From contig NC_003071.7 of assembly GCF_000001735.4 (NCBI RefSeq), forward strand, positions 817,001 through 881,000: DNA of 64,000 bases, written 5' to 3'. This document shows positions 1-11,545 of the stretch, in pieces (within the stretch, counting starts at the first letter, position 1; each line of letters begins with the position of its first letter). This stretch comes from Arabidopsis thaliana. Lineage: Eukaryota; Streptophyta; Magnoliopsida; Brassicales; Brassicaceae. The notes under the pieces are model-generated. The model was not told the origin of the DNA and searched no databases. It saw nothing but the letters and a program-made list of their open reading frames with translations. The translations under genes and the position numbers were made by a program.

Positions 1-1939
1 TATTGGAATCCAATGGAGTTTGAGGTCATCTTTAAATGGTTCAAACCTAACAGATTACAGATATGATCAACACAGCATATATAATGATCAAAATTAGTTT
101 ATGGTTTGAATGATAATAACGGGTTAGACGAACTGTTCGATCGGTTTAATGTTCTATTGACGAGTCGGATAACGATTTATGTTGTATCAATTTTTTTTTT
201 ATAAATCTATATGTTCTAGATATATAAAATACTTTTGTTGATATGAAAATTATTCATTATGTATGTACAAGATTAATCAAAGATATCATATAAATTAATA
301 TTATACACAAATTTATGGACAGCGATAATTAATTAGTTTTTTAAAGAAAATATTGATTTTGCTGGTATGATTGTTTTTTAAAGAAAAATATCATGGAGAT
401 TGAGTTTTATCTGATAGGATGATTGTTTTTTTTTTGGACAAACATCTGATGATTGTTATTTGTTAACATCAATTTTCACTGAAATCTGTAGTTTTTATTT
501 CCTTTTTTAGATCTCAGAAGTGCGGCGATTACATCTGAAAAATCAGAAGAATTGGGTTGTATTTTTCATTTAGATAATGCTGCATCATAGTTTCATTAAT
601 ATTGACTTATATAATATGAAATTATAATTATATTCACGGTTTTATTTTGCATTAGTTGTTTATATATATCATGGTTTTATTTGCCGTAGTTCTTTGTATT
701 ATCTATCCTACAGTAATTGTTTATATCTTTGGAATTTTTGAAAATCTGTCTTAAACTCTGAGTGTTTTTTCTTTAAAAAAAATTGTAATGAAATTGGATT
801 TCTTCCTTAAATTAATGTTAATTTTGAATTGAAAAATTATTAAAAAAATTTATAGTGTGAGGTCGTACTCATTTGATATGCACAGAGCGTGTGACCCGAA
901 GCTTGAATGGTGTGTTTTTGTAGTAGGACCAAACAATAACATAATTTATACTTTAAATATCTCTTTTGTTTCATTTAAGTTTGGCTGTCACATTATTGTC
1001 TGATTTATAATCATATACGACAATATCATTATTAGTTGCAGACTCTCGCAGGCATATATATTCATAAGAAGAAAAAGAAAATTATATAGCTAGTAACTGT
1101 CCAAAAAGAAGCAAGAAATTCTATAAGAAACTGCAATAAATAAGAGATATATCTATTTTAATAATACAAACAAAAACCATCATAAGTCATAACAATTAAC
1201 AAGCTGAAAAAAAATAACAATGTAACAAGCTTAATTAATGGGCCAGTGAGCAATTGTAATGTCTGGGTTTATGTCACCACAAAGCCCAAATCCAAGTTCA
1301 GTTTACATATATGACATTTAGGCCCAATGACATTAACTACATGGACTTGTTTTGGATATCATATGACTGACTACATTGTAGCTTAAAATTTCTTTCAGAA
1401 AACTGAAAATTTAGAAATGATAATTTAGGATATTATTTTATGATCTACGAATGTTTTTGACATCTTGCAATGTACAGATATGAAGTTTGAAGTAATACAT
1501 TTTTATGCAATTATGCTCGACGAATTTACCTCTACACATTTTCTCAACACTAACAAACATATTAGTATCCCATTTTTTCGTTTTTGTCAACAACTTTTAC
1601 AACCAAAACGGTTCTCTGAATTACAAATCTGAACCAAGTTTTATATAAAGTTAAACAAAATCTTTCAATTTATGTGAAAACAGTAATCAGGTTATTTACA
1701 TGACTCGGTTTTAAAGGCGTGTGTGAACTGTATAAAATCTTTGAGTCCTCCAACTTTTCTTGATCCTAACATTTTGTTTGCAAACTGAAAAACTATAAAT
1801 GAAAAGAAAACTACAAAAATCAGGTTTGCTTAAAGAGGAAGAAGCTAAACACATCACGTGTAGAAATGCTGACATGTGTAGATTTTCTTACATAATTAAA
1901 CTTTCACTTATATATTTTTTTCATTTTTATGGTTTATTT
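1..1939. other. AT-rich spacer, no gene seen
   Basis: No open frame with coding character is present. The stretch is AT-rich with poly-T runs. A small cluster of GGCCCA/TGGGCC-type motifs lies around 1240-1325, the kind found in plant promoters, but no gene start follows it in either direction, so its meaning is open. Confidence 0.6.
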
Positions 1940-4342
1940 ATAGGGGCATTAGATCGGTTAGAGAAAGCACGAGGTGGTCTGGACGAATCAAATCGTGGTA
2001 AGTGTCATTCCACGGGAGCTCCGAACACTAATTAGCCTCCGATTGGTTCCTTCCTTTTTTTAGTTAAACATCATCCAAAAGTGGATAAGCACGACCTTAA
2101 ATAATGAACGGAATGTGGATAACCTTTGGCCCTAACCTACGATCTGTCACCGGACCGCAAGAACATTGAGACGGCATTCTCCGTCACCAATATCTCAAGA
2201 GGTCGTGACACAACTTAAGGCTTTCTAAGGACTATAATATATTTCGCGCCAGAATAAATCGAGCAGGCCAATTATCATTACTTATCCGCATTGTCCGATT
2301 AATCCACGATCTACACGATCCATTCTCATATCGGACTGTTCCAAATGGATTTCCCTCAACCTTCTAAGTTTTTCCCGACCTTCTAAGGTTTCCTAGACCA
2401 ACACTAAAGTTTCATTAAGCTACACTAGTTCTTAGAGCTAACCTAATGGTTTTGGGGTTTACCGGCAGTCGCATCGTACATAAGCTCGGCCCGACTGATG
2501 GAGAGTCATTCCTTTACATGTGGACTTGATCATATCTAATGCTCCTTACCCATGATTTACCACACTAATTGGCCGGACTGATCTTGCCTTGCATTGGCTT
2601 GATCTTGCATTTTATCCGACAGAATGCACGTCCGGCCGTCCAGGTCATAGTCAAGGTCAGGGGCATTACATTCTTCCCCCCTTAAAATTATTCGTCCTTG
2701 AATTCTAAGGATTAAGGGAGTAATTAGCCTTAAGAAAAACTGATTTCTTCGTTGGCTTCATAAAGCTTCTTATACTAAGGATCTCGTTTTGGGTAACAGG
2801 TCTTTTTGTAGGTATGGTCTCCACCATTATTTCTTGCAACCTCTTCCTCTACTTTTAGGAAGTTGATACAAGCCTTTAAACTAACAGACTCCACCTCTCT
2901 CTTTTCTTTGTATGTAAATTTTTTTTAGCGTCACCTCATACGGTTAGCTAACGACTTTAAATTCTCGGCTTCCTAGTACTACTAGGCTTGGTCTATGATC
3001 CTAAGGTTCCATCCTAACTTTTATGGTTCTTTCCTAACTCTTTTGAAATGGTCTTCCCGTTTTCTAGACTTTCTAATTCCTTTGGGCAAGGCTCCTAGGA
3101 TTTGATACTTGGTTAAGTACGAAACGAAACACACACACACAAACGCATTAATAACTTGAAAGTAAATTAAGCAATCACACAAAAGAACATTAGCATAAAC
3201 ATAATAAAACATAGCATAAGTTAACAACCATAAGGGAAAAAGGTGGTTTTGGCTATCGTACACACACACTTATTCAAGCCTACAGACATCATCAAAACGA
3301 TATCACAATGTAACCGAAGATTACTATTGGCTCTCCTATAGCCATCGCTATACATCAAAAAATGAGGTTAGTTTCCTAATATTTACTAAGGTTAGGACTC
3401 CTAAGGGAATCACAATAACCTTAAACTACACTTGGATCAGGTACAACCAAGAAAAAGATCATCATCGGTGTCGGGAATCGCTGGGGATGATGGACCAGCT
3501 GCGTGAGACGGGGGAGTACGGATTGGTGCAAGAATCTGAGCATCATCTCTCAACAGCATACATGTAGCAGCGTAGTGTCCGTACTCACAACAGTAGAGAC
3601 AGATAATGGTCATGGGCATGTACTCTGTATAGAACTCACAATCCTGCGGGTAATGTCCATCTTCGCCATATATAAAGCAGTATGGTATCTGAATACCTTA
3701 CCTGGTGCCGTCACCAACTATCGAAATAGTGTTAGCCCTCCTGTCAACCGCAAAATGGAGTATGGGGGACGTGCCCTACCATAACAGTGCAAAAGGGCTA
3801 TCAGGAGAACGAAGGACAGCCTCCGGGATGTATGGAGAAATCAGTGAATCCTCATATTCCTCCGGGTCTGACTCATAGGATATCGGTGAATACGAGGTAA
3901 GAGTAAAGGATGGCATGGTAGGACTGCCCGAGGAATCACTCACATAATCATAGACCATCACGATCTCATGTTCCTTCAGGGCCAGCTTCTGCTCCACCGT
4001 CCTCACTGCCATGATCACACAATCATCCTGACTATTGATCATTATCCCATCCCCTATCTGTACATCCTCCCGGATAATCCGCTCAGGCATAACGGCTATC
4101 CCTACAAGGCCATCATCAGTAACCGTAGCGCTCGATCCTATCTTTGATACAACTCGGGAACACTCAGCCACATCTCTTCACACACACCTACCCCTAACTC
4201 TCTCACGGAGGTCATATCATCTGGACGGCAGATCCAAGGACCGTCCCTCCTCTTCCACAGACTCCGTACCACGAGATCTCTTCAGCGGCATACTATAATA
4301 CAAACAAAAAGGTTAAGATACAATAATACAAACAAAAGGGTA
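1940..4342 (-). mobile_element. Ty3/Gypsy-like LTR element fossil, left inverted arm
   Basis: This is the minus-strand arm of a head-to-head pair. A truncated LTR occupies about 1940-2670 (its first bases, TGTAATGCCC on the minus strand, end at 2670). Next to it at about 2671-2690 is a purine-rich tract on the minus strand, and the internal part runs to 4342. The internal part holds a gag-like region with a CX2CX4HX4C zinc knuckle at about 3560-3620. It is broken in several places and lacks any visible pol. Sequence and order mirror the arm at 4380-6868, with scattered substitutions and small indels. Age is probably old but not ancient, because the arms still align by eye throughout. Lineage within Ty3/Gypsy is not settled. 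Confidence 0.7.
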
Positions 4343-4379
4343 AGCCTTTTGTTTGTATTATTGTGTTAGTATTATGGTG
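4343..4379. repeat. Spacer at the centre of the large inverted repeat
   Basis: Thirty-seven bases separate the two arms. The spacer itself contains one more copy of the TTTGTTTGTATTATTGT motif that also occurs in each arm beside the centre, so the hinge is built of short repeats of alternating orientation. Confidence 0.7.
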
Positions 4380-6062
4380 TTACCCATTTGTTTGTATTAT
4401 TGTATCTTAACCTTTTTGTTTGTATTATAATATGCCGCTGAAGAGATCTCGTGGTAGGGAGTCTGTGGAGGAGGAGGGACGGTCCTTGGATCTGCCGTCC
4501 AGATGATATGACCTCCGTGAGAGAGTTAGGGGTAGGTGTATGAGGAGAGATGTGGCTGAGTGTTCTCGAGTTGTATCAAAGATAGGATCGAGCGCTACGG
4601 TTACTGATGTTGGCCTTGTAGGGATAGCCATTATGCCGGAGAGGATTATTCGGGAGGATGTAAAGATAGGGGATGGGATGATGATCGATTCGGATAGTCA
4701 GGATGATTGTGTGACCAAGGCAGTGAGAACGGTGGAGCAGAAGCTGACTACGGAGGAACATGAGATTGTGATGGTCTATGATTATGTGAGTGGTTCCTCA
4801 GGCAGTTCTAGCACGCCATCCTTTACTCTTACTCCGTATTCACCGATATCCTATGAGTCAGATCAGGAGGATTATGAGGATCCACCGATTTCTCCATACA
4901 TTTCGGAGGCTGTCGTTCATTCTCCCGATAGCACTTTTGCACTGTTATGGGAGGGCACGTCCCCCATACTCCATTTTGCGGCTGACATGAGGGCTGACGC
5001 TATTCCGTCAGTTGGTGACGGCACCACGTCAGGTATACATATACCATACTGCTTTATATATGGCGAAGATGGACGTTACCCGCAGGATTGTCGGTTCTAG
5101 ACAGAGTACATGTCCATGACCGTTGTCTGTCTCTATTGTTGTGAGTACGGACACTATGCTGCTACATGTATGTTGTTGAGAGATTATGCTCAGATTCCTG
5201 CACCAACCCATAGTCCCCCGTCTCACGCAATTAGTCCATCATCCCCACCGATTCCCGCTACCAATGATGATCTTTTCTTGGATGTACCTGTTCCAGGTGT
5301 AGTTTAGGGTTACCGTGATTCCCTTAGGAGTCCTAACTTTAGTAAATATTAGGAAACTAACCCCTTTTTTGATGTATAGCGGCGGCTACAGGAGAGCCAA
5401 TAGTAACCTTCGTTACAATGTGATATCTTTTTGATGATGTCTGTAGGCTTGAATAAGTGGGTGTGTACGATAGTCAAAACCACCTCTTTTCCACTTATGG
5501 TTGTTAACTTTTGTTATGTTATATTATGTTTATACAAATGTTGTTTTGTGTGATTGCTTGATTTACTTTCAAGTTATTAATGCGTTTATATGTGTTTGTT
5601 TCGTTTCGTACTTAACCAAGTATCAAATCCTTGAAGCCTTGCCCAAAGAAGTTAGAAAGTCTAGAAAACGGGAAGACCATTTCAAAAGAGTTAGGAAAGA
5701 ACCATAAAAGTTAGGATGGAACCTTAGGATTCGTAGACCAAACCTAGTAGTATTAGGAAGCCGAGAAGTTAAAGTCGTTAGCTAACCGTATGAGGTGACG
5801 CTAAAAAAAAGTTTTCACAAACAAAGAAAAGAGAGAGATGGAGTCTGTTAGTTTAAAGGCTTGTATCAACTTCCTGAAAGTAGAGGAAGAGGTTGCAAGA
5901 AATAATGGTGGAGACCATACCTACAAAAAGACCTGTTACCCAAAACGAGATCCTTAGTATAAGAAGCTTCATGAAGCCAACGAAGAAATCAATTTTTCTT
6001 GGAGGCTAGTTACTCCCTTAGTCCTTAGAATTCGAGGACGAATTATTTTAAGGGGGGAAGAA

Positions 6063-8249
6063 TGTAATGCCCCTGACCTTGACTATGACCCGGACGGCCG
6101 GACGTGCATTTTGTCGGATAAAATGCAAGATCAAGCCAAGGCAAGGCAAGATCAGTCCAGCCAATTAGTGTGGTAAGTCATGAGTAAGGAGCATTAGATA
6201 GGATCAAGTCCACAGGTAAAGGAATGACTCTCCATCAGTTGGGCCAAGCTTAGCTACGATGCGACTGTCGGTAAACCCCTAAACCATTAGGTTAGTCTTA
6301 AGAACTAGTGTAGCTTAAGGAAACCTTAGTTTTGGTCTAGGAAACCTTAAAAGGTCGGGGAAAACTTAGAAGGTCGAGGGAAAGTTAATTTGGGACAGTC
6401 CGATATGAGAATGGGTCGTGTATGATCGAGAGATTTATCGGACAATGCAGATAAGTGACGATAACTGGCCTGCTCGGTTAATTCTGGCATGTAATGTATT
6501 ATAGTCCTTAGAAACCCTTGACTTGTGTCACGTACCCTCTTGAGATATTAGTGACGGAGAATGCCGTCTCAATGTTCTTGCGATCCGGTGACAGATCGTA
6601 GGATCCTCCGAAATGAGAGAATGGATGGCAAGGATTGAATCGCGGCTCAAGCTTATCCGTTAGGGCCGATGCTTATCCACATTCCGATCATCTTTATCCT
6701 TTTAAGGTCGTTTTTATCCACTTTTGGATGATGTTTATCCGAAAAAATAGAAAGAACCAATCGGTGGCCGATTTGTGTCCCGGAGCACCCGTGGGACGAC
6801 ACTTGCCGCGATTTGATTCGGCCGGGCCACCTCATGCTTTCCCTAGCCGACCTAACGCCCATATATATACCCCCTCTGCTCATTTGTTCCTTGGGCCAAA
6901 AAAAACTCGTTAGAAAAGCTTAGTTCGCGGGTGAAACCTTCAGAAGCCTAAACCGCTAGGGAAATCCAAGTGAGTCTCAAGTCACGTGAAGTAGCACGTG
7001 AATAGGATATTTTCTTCATTTATTTCCCTAATCTAGCTTAGGAGGTTAATTATAATTACTTAGCCTAATTGTTTGCTTAATCCTAGATTAAGATAGTTAA
7101 TTAGATTTAGTAATTGTTAATTATGATTAGTAATGGCTAATTAGGATTAGTATTTACTAAGCATGATTAGTGTTAGTTAAACTATGATTAGCGGGACTAA
7201 TCGTGATTATTAGTATTTAAGTACGATTAGTTGTTTGATTAGTAGAATTTATCATGTAGGATCGAATGCATGATATTTCATGAGTTTATTGTCATGTTAG
7301 TTAGTCAACTAGCATTAGCCGAATCTTGTTATCCCATATATATGATGTGCGTCGCGTGTAACTCCTTCCGTTATGGCATACAAAGGCTCCAGACTGGTTC
7401 GCTACCGACCGGGCGCTACATGACGATGTAGTATAAGGAATAGCAATTTTCTTTAGACTTTGTGTCTAGGAGTGTGTAGGCCATTGCCTCGGGATAGCAT
7501 GGTTTCGTAGAAGGCCTTACCTAAGTTATCGGAAGCATGCTTGCATTAGTTTTCCGTTGCATATTAGGAATTCGAGTCTGCATGTATTATGCATTGTGCA
7601 TATTAGGAATTCGAGTCTGCATGTATTATGCATTGTGCATAATGTTTTACTTGTATTGTATGTTGCGTGTTATCTTTGATTATGTGTTGCTTGTATTACT
7701 CGTATCTGTTTATGTTAAGTCGTAGTATTATTACGTGTTGATTGCTGCTTAGGGGTAAGGGTAGTAGGTTAACTCTGTCTAGATCCGAGGTTCACTAAGT
7801 AATGCTAGATTACTTATAACGCTACTTATTTTGCAGAAAATCTTAGTTGGCCAGCCTTGTAAAGGGCGCAAATGACTTAGGACGAACCAATGTAGGTTTT
7901 ATGGCTTTTTGCAAATACTTACTAAGTATATTATGTATGGTTTTCAAAGAGGATCCGAAAACTATATGCGATTTGGTACCCATTTTCCGTACGATATATA
8001 TGTAATAAGACTCGAATTTCTAAAAGTTAAATGGTTAGACCAACTGATATTAGTCTTGTCCGACTTACACAATTCGCATTCGCGGTACGGGTTGAAAAAA
8101 CTTAGGCCACAGACGGGAGGCTAGACACTTGCGGTGGTACGACTCAGGCAAACGAATTTGTTTCGGAAACCTGGGTTTGGCCGACTGTGGACGTCTATCG
8201 TGACGCTCCAATTTCGTCTATCTTTATATAACGGGATAGAGATGTTACA
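6063..8249 (+). repeat. Long terminal repeat of the Ty3/Gypsy-like fossil
   Basis: The left end TGTAA and the right end TTACA are inverted relative to each other, as LTR ends are. It follows directly on a purine tract (AGGGGGGAAG), which is the usual position of a 3' LTR. Downstream bases from 8252 read TGGTATGA, a weak resemblance to a Met-tRNA primer site, so an LTR-internal junction on that side cannot be ruled out. Confidence 0.7.
7559..7636 (+). repeat. 39-bp perfect tandem duplication inside the LTR
   Basis: Two head-to-tail copies (7559-7597 and 7598-7636) of a 39-base unit beginning GCATATTAGGAATTCGAGTC are identical as read. This suggests a late local duplication by slippage or unequal exchange. 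Confidence 0.9.
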
Positions 8250-9629
8250 AGGTGGTATGACAAAACTTTCATTTCGAACAAATAAATATGTTTTTTTCTT
8301 CTAAGAGTAACATTGGATTTTTTTTATTTTTTTTTGAGATTCAGTGTATGAATCTGTAAACATTTTATAGTTCGGATTTATTTGTTACCAATAAATTAAT
8401 TTGGGTTTTGTTCCGGAAAAAAAAAAGTTGAGGTTTTTTCTATATCTACATATACATTTTTGCAGCCACTTTGTAAAATAAATCCTGGAGTTGGGACTTA
8501 TTTACAGTGGCTGCCACTGGCATTTAATTAATTGTATTAATTTTTGGTAAGATGTTCTCTGACCAGCTCCATTCGTTCGAAACTTTCAAAGATTTGGGCC
8601 ATTTGATTTTAATACGTGTTGTGATTTTCATATCACTCTTTTGGGCCAAACGGTACACCGCTATTGGGCTTCAAAATAAAACTTCCCAACGACTAAATTA
8701 TTTGCGGCTACGAACACATATTTTAAACGAATCAACCCTATTAAATACTAACGTGTATAGCACATTTGTCGAATCCCTTAAAATGTGCAAAATATTCCTT
8801 AGCTATTCACTCAAACAAAAAAAGTTATATGTAGATCCCTTAAAATGAGCAAACACACAACAAAAACATTTCTAATCTATTCACTAAATCTTAATTTTCC
8901 AAAATTTGAACTAGAGTTTCTGAAATTATTTAAAACAAAATATGCAAAAAAAAATCGGTGGTATCGTAAAATCCCTTAAAATGAGCCTAGATTTTGGCAA
9001 CTATTTAAAACAAAAATTTGTTTGACAAATCAAAATAAAATTGCAATCTGGTAAAATATTTATTTTAATTATATATTTAAATTAGCGATGTGCCGCAGGT
9101 TTTTTTTACGGGACAGTTTTGGCGGGACGGGTTTGGCAGGACGTTACTTAATAACAATTGTAAACTATAAAATAAAAATATTTTATAGATAGATATTATT
9201 TACAAACTTTTATATATACTAATTTTAAATAAAAAAAAATTGTCTTCTCGGTGTACCGTGTGTTAAAATCTAGTAAATTTTACATAAATAAAGTTATTTT
9301 TTGGGAATTTTCCCCAAAATTAAACTTCCATTTCTGTTTTTTTCATTATTATGGTTGGCAACCTCATTCTTTTTTCTTTATATCATTTTCAGTATATATA
9401 TTTTTTGAAATATATTTTTATAACTATATTATAATAAATATAATAAGAGGTCCGTTTGAATCTTCCAAACTACAAAACCGACTCTGGTTCTCTAGAGAGA
9501 CCGCACCGGATACTTTTCAGAAAACATAAGAAAAACAAAAAAAGTTTTGATACGAGTTTTATTGCATACTTCAATAGTTTCTTAAGAACATAACAAGTTA
9601 TCAAACTATTTTCATTGCTAGATGTTCGA
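8250..9629. other. AT-rich spacer with a short dispersed repeat
   Basis: No gene is seen. The phrase ATCCCTTAAAATG[AT]GC occurs three times (about 8773, 8837 and 8971). Around 9095-9145 a G-rich phrase of the GGCGGGACGGGTTTGGC kind stands out from the AT-rich background and may be the edge of an old repeat. Confidence 0.5.
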
Positions 9630-10720
9630 TCAAACCGCGGTGACTGCGATTTTCATATCGCTTTCGCAATGGTTTGGAAAATTGCAGATGAAAAAGTTTT
9701 GTCCTTTAGACAAAGTTATACGATCTTTGCCTGAAGTGTAAGGTTTTGCCCCTGTCGGTGTTTTGCAGTTGTTGTAACTTCCGCTATCTACCTTCACTAC
9801 GTTGTGCATCCTCGGATTATAGTTAAACACTGCACCAAAGTTTTGGAAAATATAAAATTTTAAGTTAATCATATAATTTTTTTTTTTTGGTCTAACGTTA
9901 AATTAGTTAATCATATAATTGATTACTCGACCACTCTTAATTGATTCCATATATTGACACTCAGATTATAAAGTAGCTGGAACTGTTTAGGAATTTCATA
10001 AATCTACATACTATAACGTTGGTTGAGATATTTCTTCATGCGAAAACAATTTTAATTCATCACTCAAGTATACCAAAATAAATTAAAAATTAGGTTAGTG
10101 GTACTATTTATGATATTTTAAAATATTTTTTGTTAAATTTAAACGCACATGAATTTTTGCTATACACATAAATCAGCGTTTGTGAATAATCGAAACTAGA
10201 AAAAAAATTTTGGAGAAGGAAGATGTATACATACATATCTATAATATAGTAAAATATATCACAGGCTCAATCATGTAAAAGATATACACTATTTAAACTG
10301 TGTATGCAAAACATTTATCAATCATATTTGTAACCTTTAAACTATAGGAAGTTTTTTATTTGTCGTGTGCTTTATACAAAAGCACATCTTGCCCATACTT
10401 AGAAGCAGCCATGATATGGATACATCCCTAGTGGATATGAAGATTAGAAAGCTTAACTGCTTGTGGTTTAAGTGTAACAAGATAGTATAATAATTACTGA
10501 AGCTTGATTAAAAGGATGTGAAGTATATACCAAGAACGTCGCCGGCTCTAAAGTGTTTGCCTTTAGGCCAACCCACAGCGTTAAAGGTCCAGATACCAGA
10601 GTCACCGACCGTGTACGTTGCAGCTTGAACGTAGTCAGCTTGAAGCAACAACACTGACACAGCCATGAGAGTCACTATGGCTCGAGCCGACCATGATGCA
10701 CTGCCTCTTCCCTTGGCCAT
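9630..10720 (-). CDS. ARPN: Plantacyanin (basic blue copper protein)
   Basis: Two exons on the minus strand, 10531-10720 and 9630-9829, joined by a GT-AG intron in frame, give 129 residues. Residues 1 to about 33 are a signal peptide ending in ADYVQA, so the product is secreted. The mature part is one phytocyanin domain of about 96 residues. Candidate type I copper ligands are the His in GKHFRAGD, then Cys, His and Met in the C-terminal stretch CNFPNHCESDM. Two further cysteines (NNCKTP and HCES) can form the usual disulfide. There is no GPI-anchor tail, unlike uclacyanins. The family carries out small electron-transfer or signalling roles in the cell wall; Arabidopsis plantacyanin is known from the pistil, where it affects pollen-tube guidance and anther development. 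Length and domain match ARPN, recalled from memory. Confidence 0.93.
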
Positions 10721-11545
10721 TGATCGATCTTAGGTGAAAGTTTAGAGAAAGAGAGAGAAACTATAGAGAGTAAATGAGGATGAATTGAAGAGTAAATGTA
10801 CAAAGGGTTTTTAAAGAAGAAGAAAATAAGACATTCAATGTTTTTATTTTATTAAATTGGGTGTCTCAACAACCCATGATATATGTTCATTTATTATTTT
10901 TGGCCACATTGTCTATGTAGAAATTGATTATAGACTTAACTTCGGTTTCTTTTGTCTCATTATTGAAGATAAGAGTTTGGTTTTGACATTGTTACACTAA
11001 GTTGAATTTTGTTTCTTTGTTTTGAAAATGCTTATATCAACTAAATAAGGAACTTGTGGACAAAGACTATGTCATCAACAACCCACGATATATGAGCATT
11101 TATTATTTATGGACACATTGTTTCTATTGGAGATATAGTTTGGTTATGATTTTAGTACATAGTTTATAGGCGAAAATAGGTTTGAATTTGTGTTCTTATT
11201 GAAATGCTTTGTTATATTAGTATGGTAATGTTGGGAAAACGTACACATCATAGGTTAAAGAACCAACAGTATTGTGTTATTAGATTGGACTATTGAGTTT
11301 GGAATATGTTGCTTCAAGTTTCTATTTGTGAGGAAAGGAACACACAAATATAAAGTGATTCAAAATAACGAAGATATATTCTACGTGAGAAGAGAGGTAC
11401 TGTAAATTTAGAGTCACATTGCTGTGTATAACATATAAGAAAACTAGATGTACAAAACCTACTTACATATACGCCGAGAGGAGAACGTGGTCAAAAAGAA
11501 TCGGGTAGATCTAACTGTGAATTTTATGTCTGTGGTATAAAGATT
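10721..11545. other. Spacer between ARPN and SUC3, AT-rich
   Basis: It carries the ARPN 5' leader (a GA-rich stretch at about 10740-10760). A short direct repeat, CAACAACCCA[TC]GATATATG, occurs near 10867 and 11077 and is followed each time by TTTATTATTT and, shortly after, ACATTGT. No other gene is seen. Confidence 0.5.

Larger units (their letters stand above)
4380..8249 (+). mobile_element. Ty3/Gypsy-like LTR element fossil, right arm with a full-length LTR
   Basis: From the centre outwards there is a gag-like region (about 4430-5307), a zinc knuckle of the CX2CX4HX4C kind at about 5128-5170, then about 750 bases without recognisable coding, a purine tract at about 6050-6060, and an LTR at 6063-8249. 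The LTR starts TGTAATGCCC, ends GATGTTACA and is about 2.19 kb. A TATATATA box at about 6861 could be its promoter. No protease, reverse transcriptase or integrase is seen, and the gag-like part is broken in several places, so this is a defective or non-autonomous copy. The first part (to about 6868) pairs with the left arm; the last 1.4 kb of the LTR has no partner in the window. Confidence 0.75.

Noticed and set aside
3021-3269. Open frame of about 80 codons present in both arms of the inverted element (also 5501-5707)
   Set aside because: It has low-complexity, hydrophobic AT-rich character and matches no retroelement domain; it is kept only as part of the fossil.
7909-8124. 71-codon frame at the end of the LTR
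   Set aside because: LTRs of this class do not encode protein here; length and composition are expected by chance.
8450-8850. Possible gene near a TGGGCC cluster (98-codon frame at 8552-8848)
   Set aside because: No recognisable protein, no introns, and a low-complexity end; motif cluster alone is not enough.
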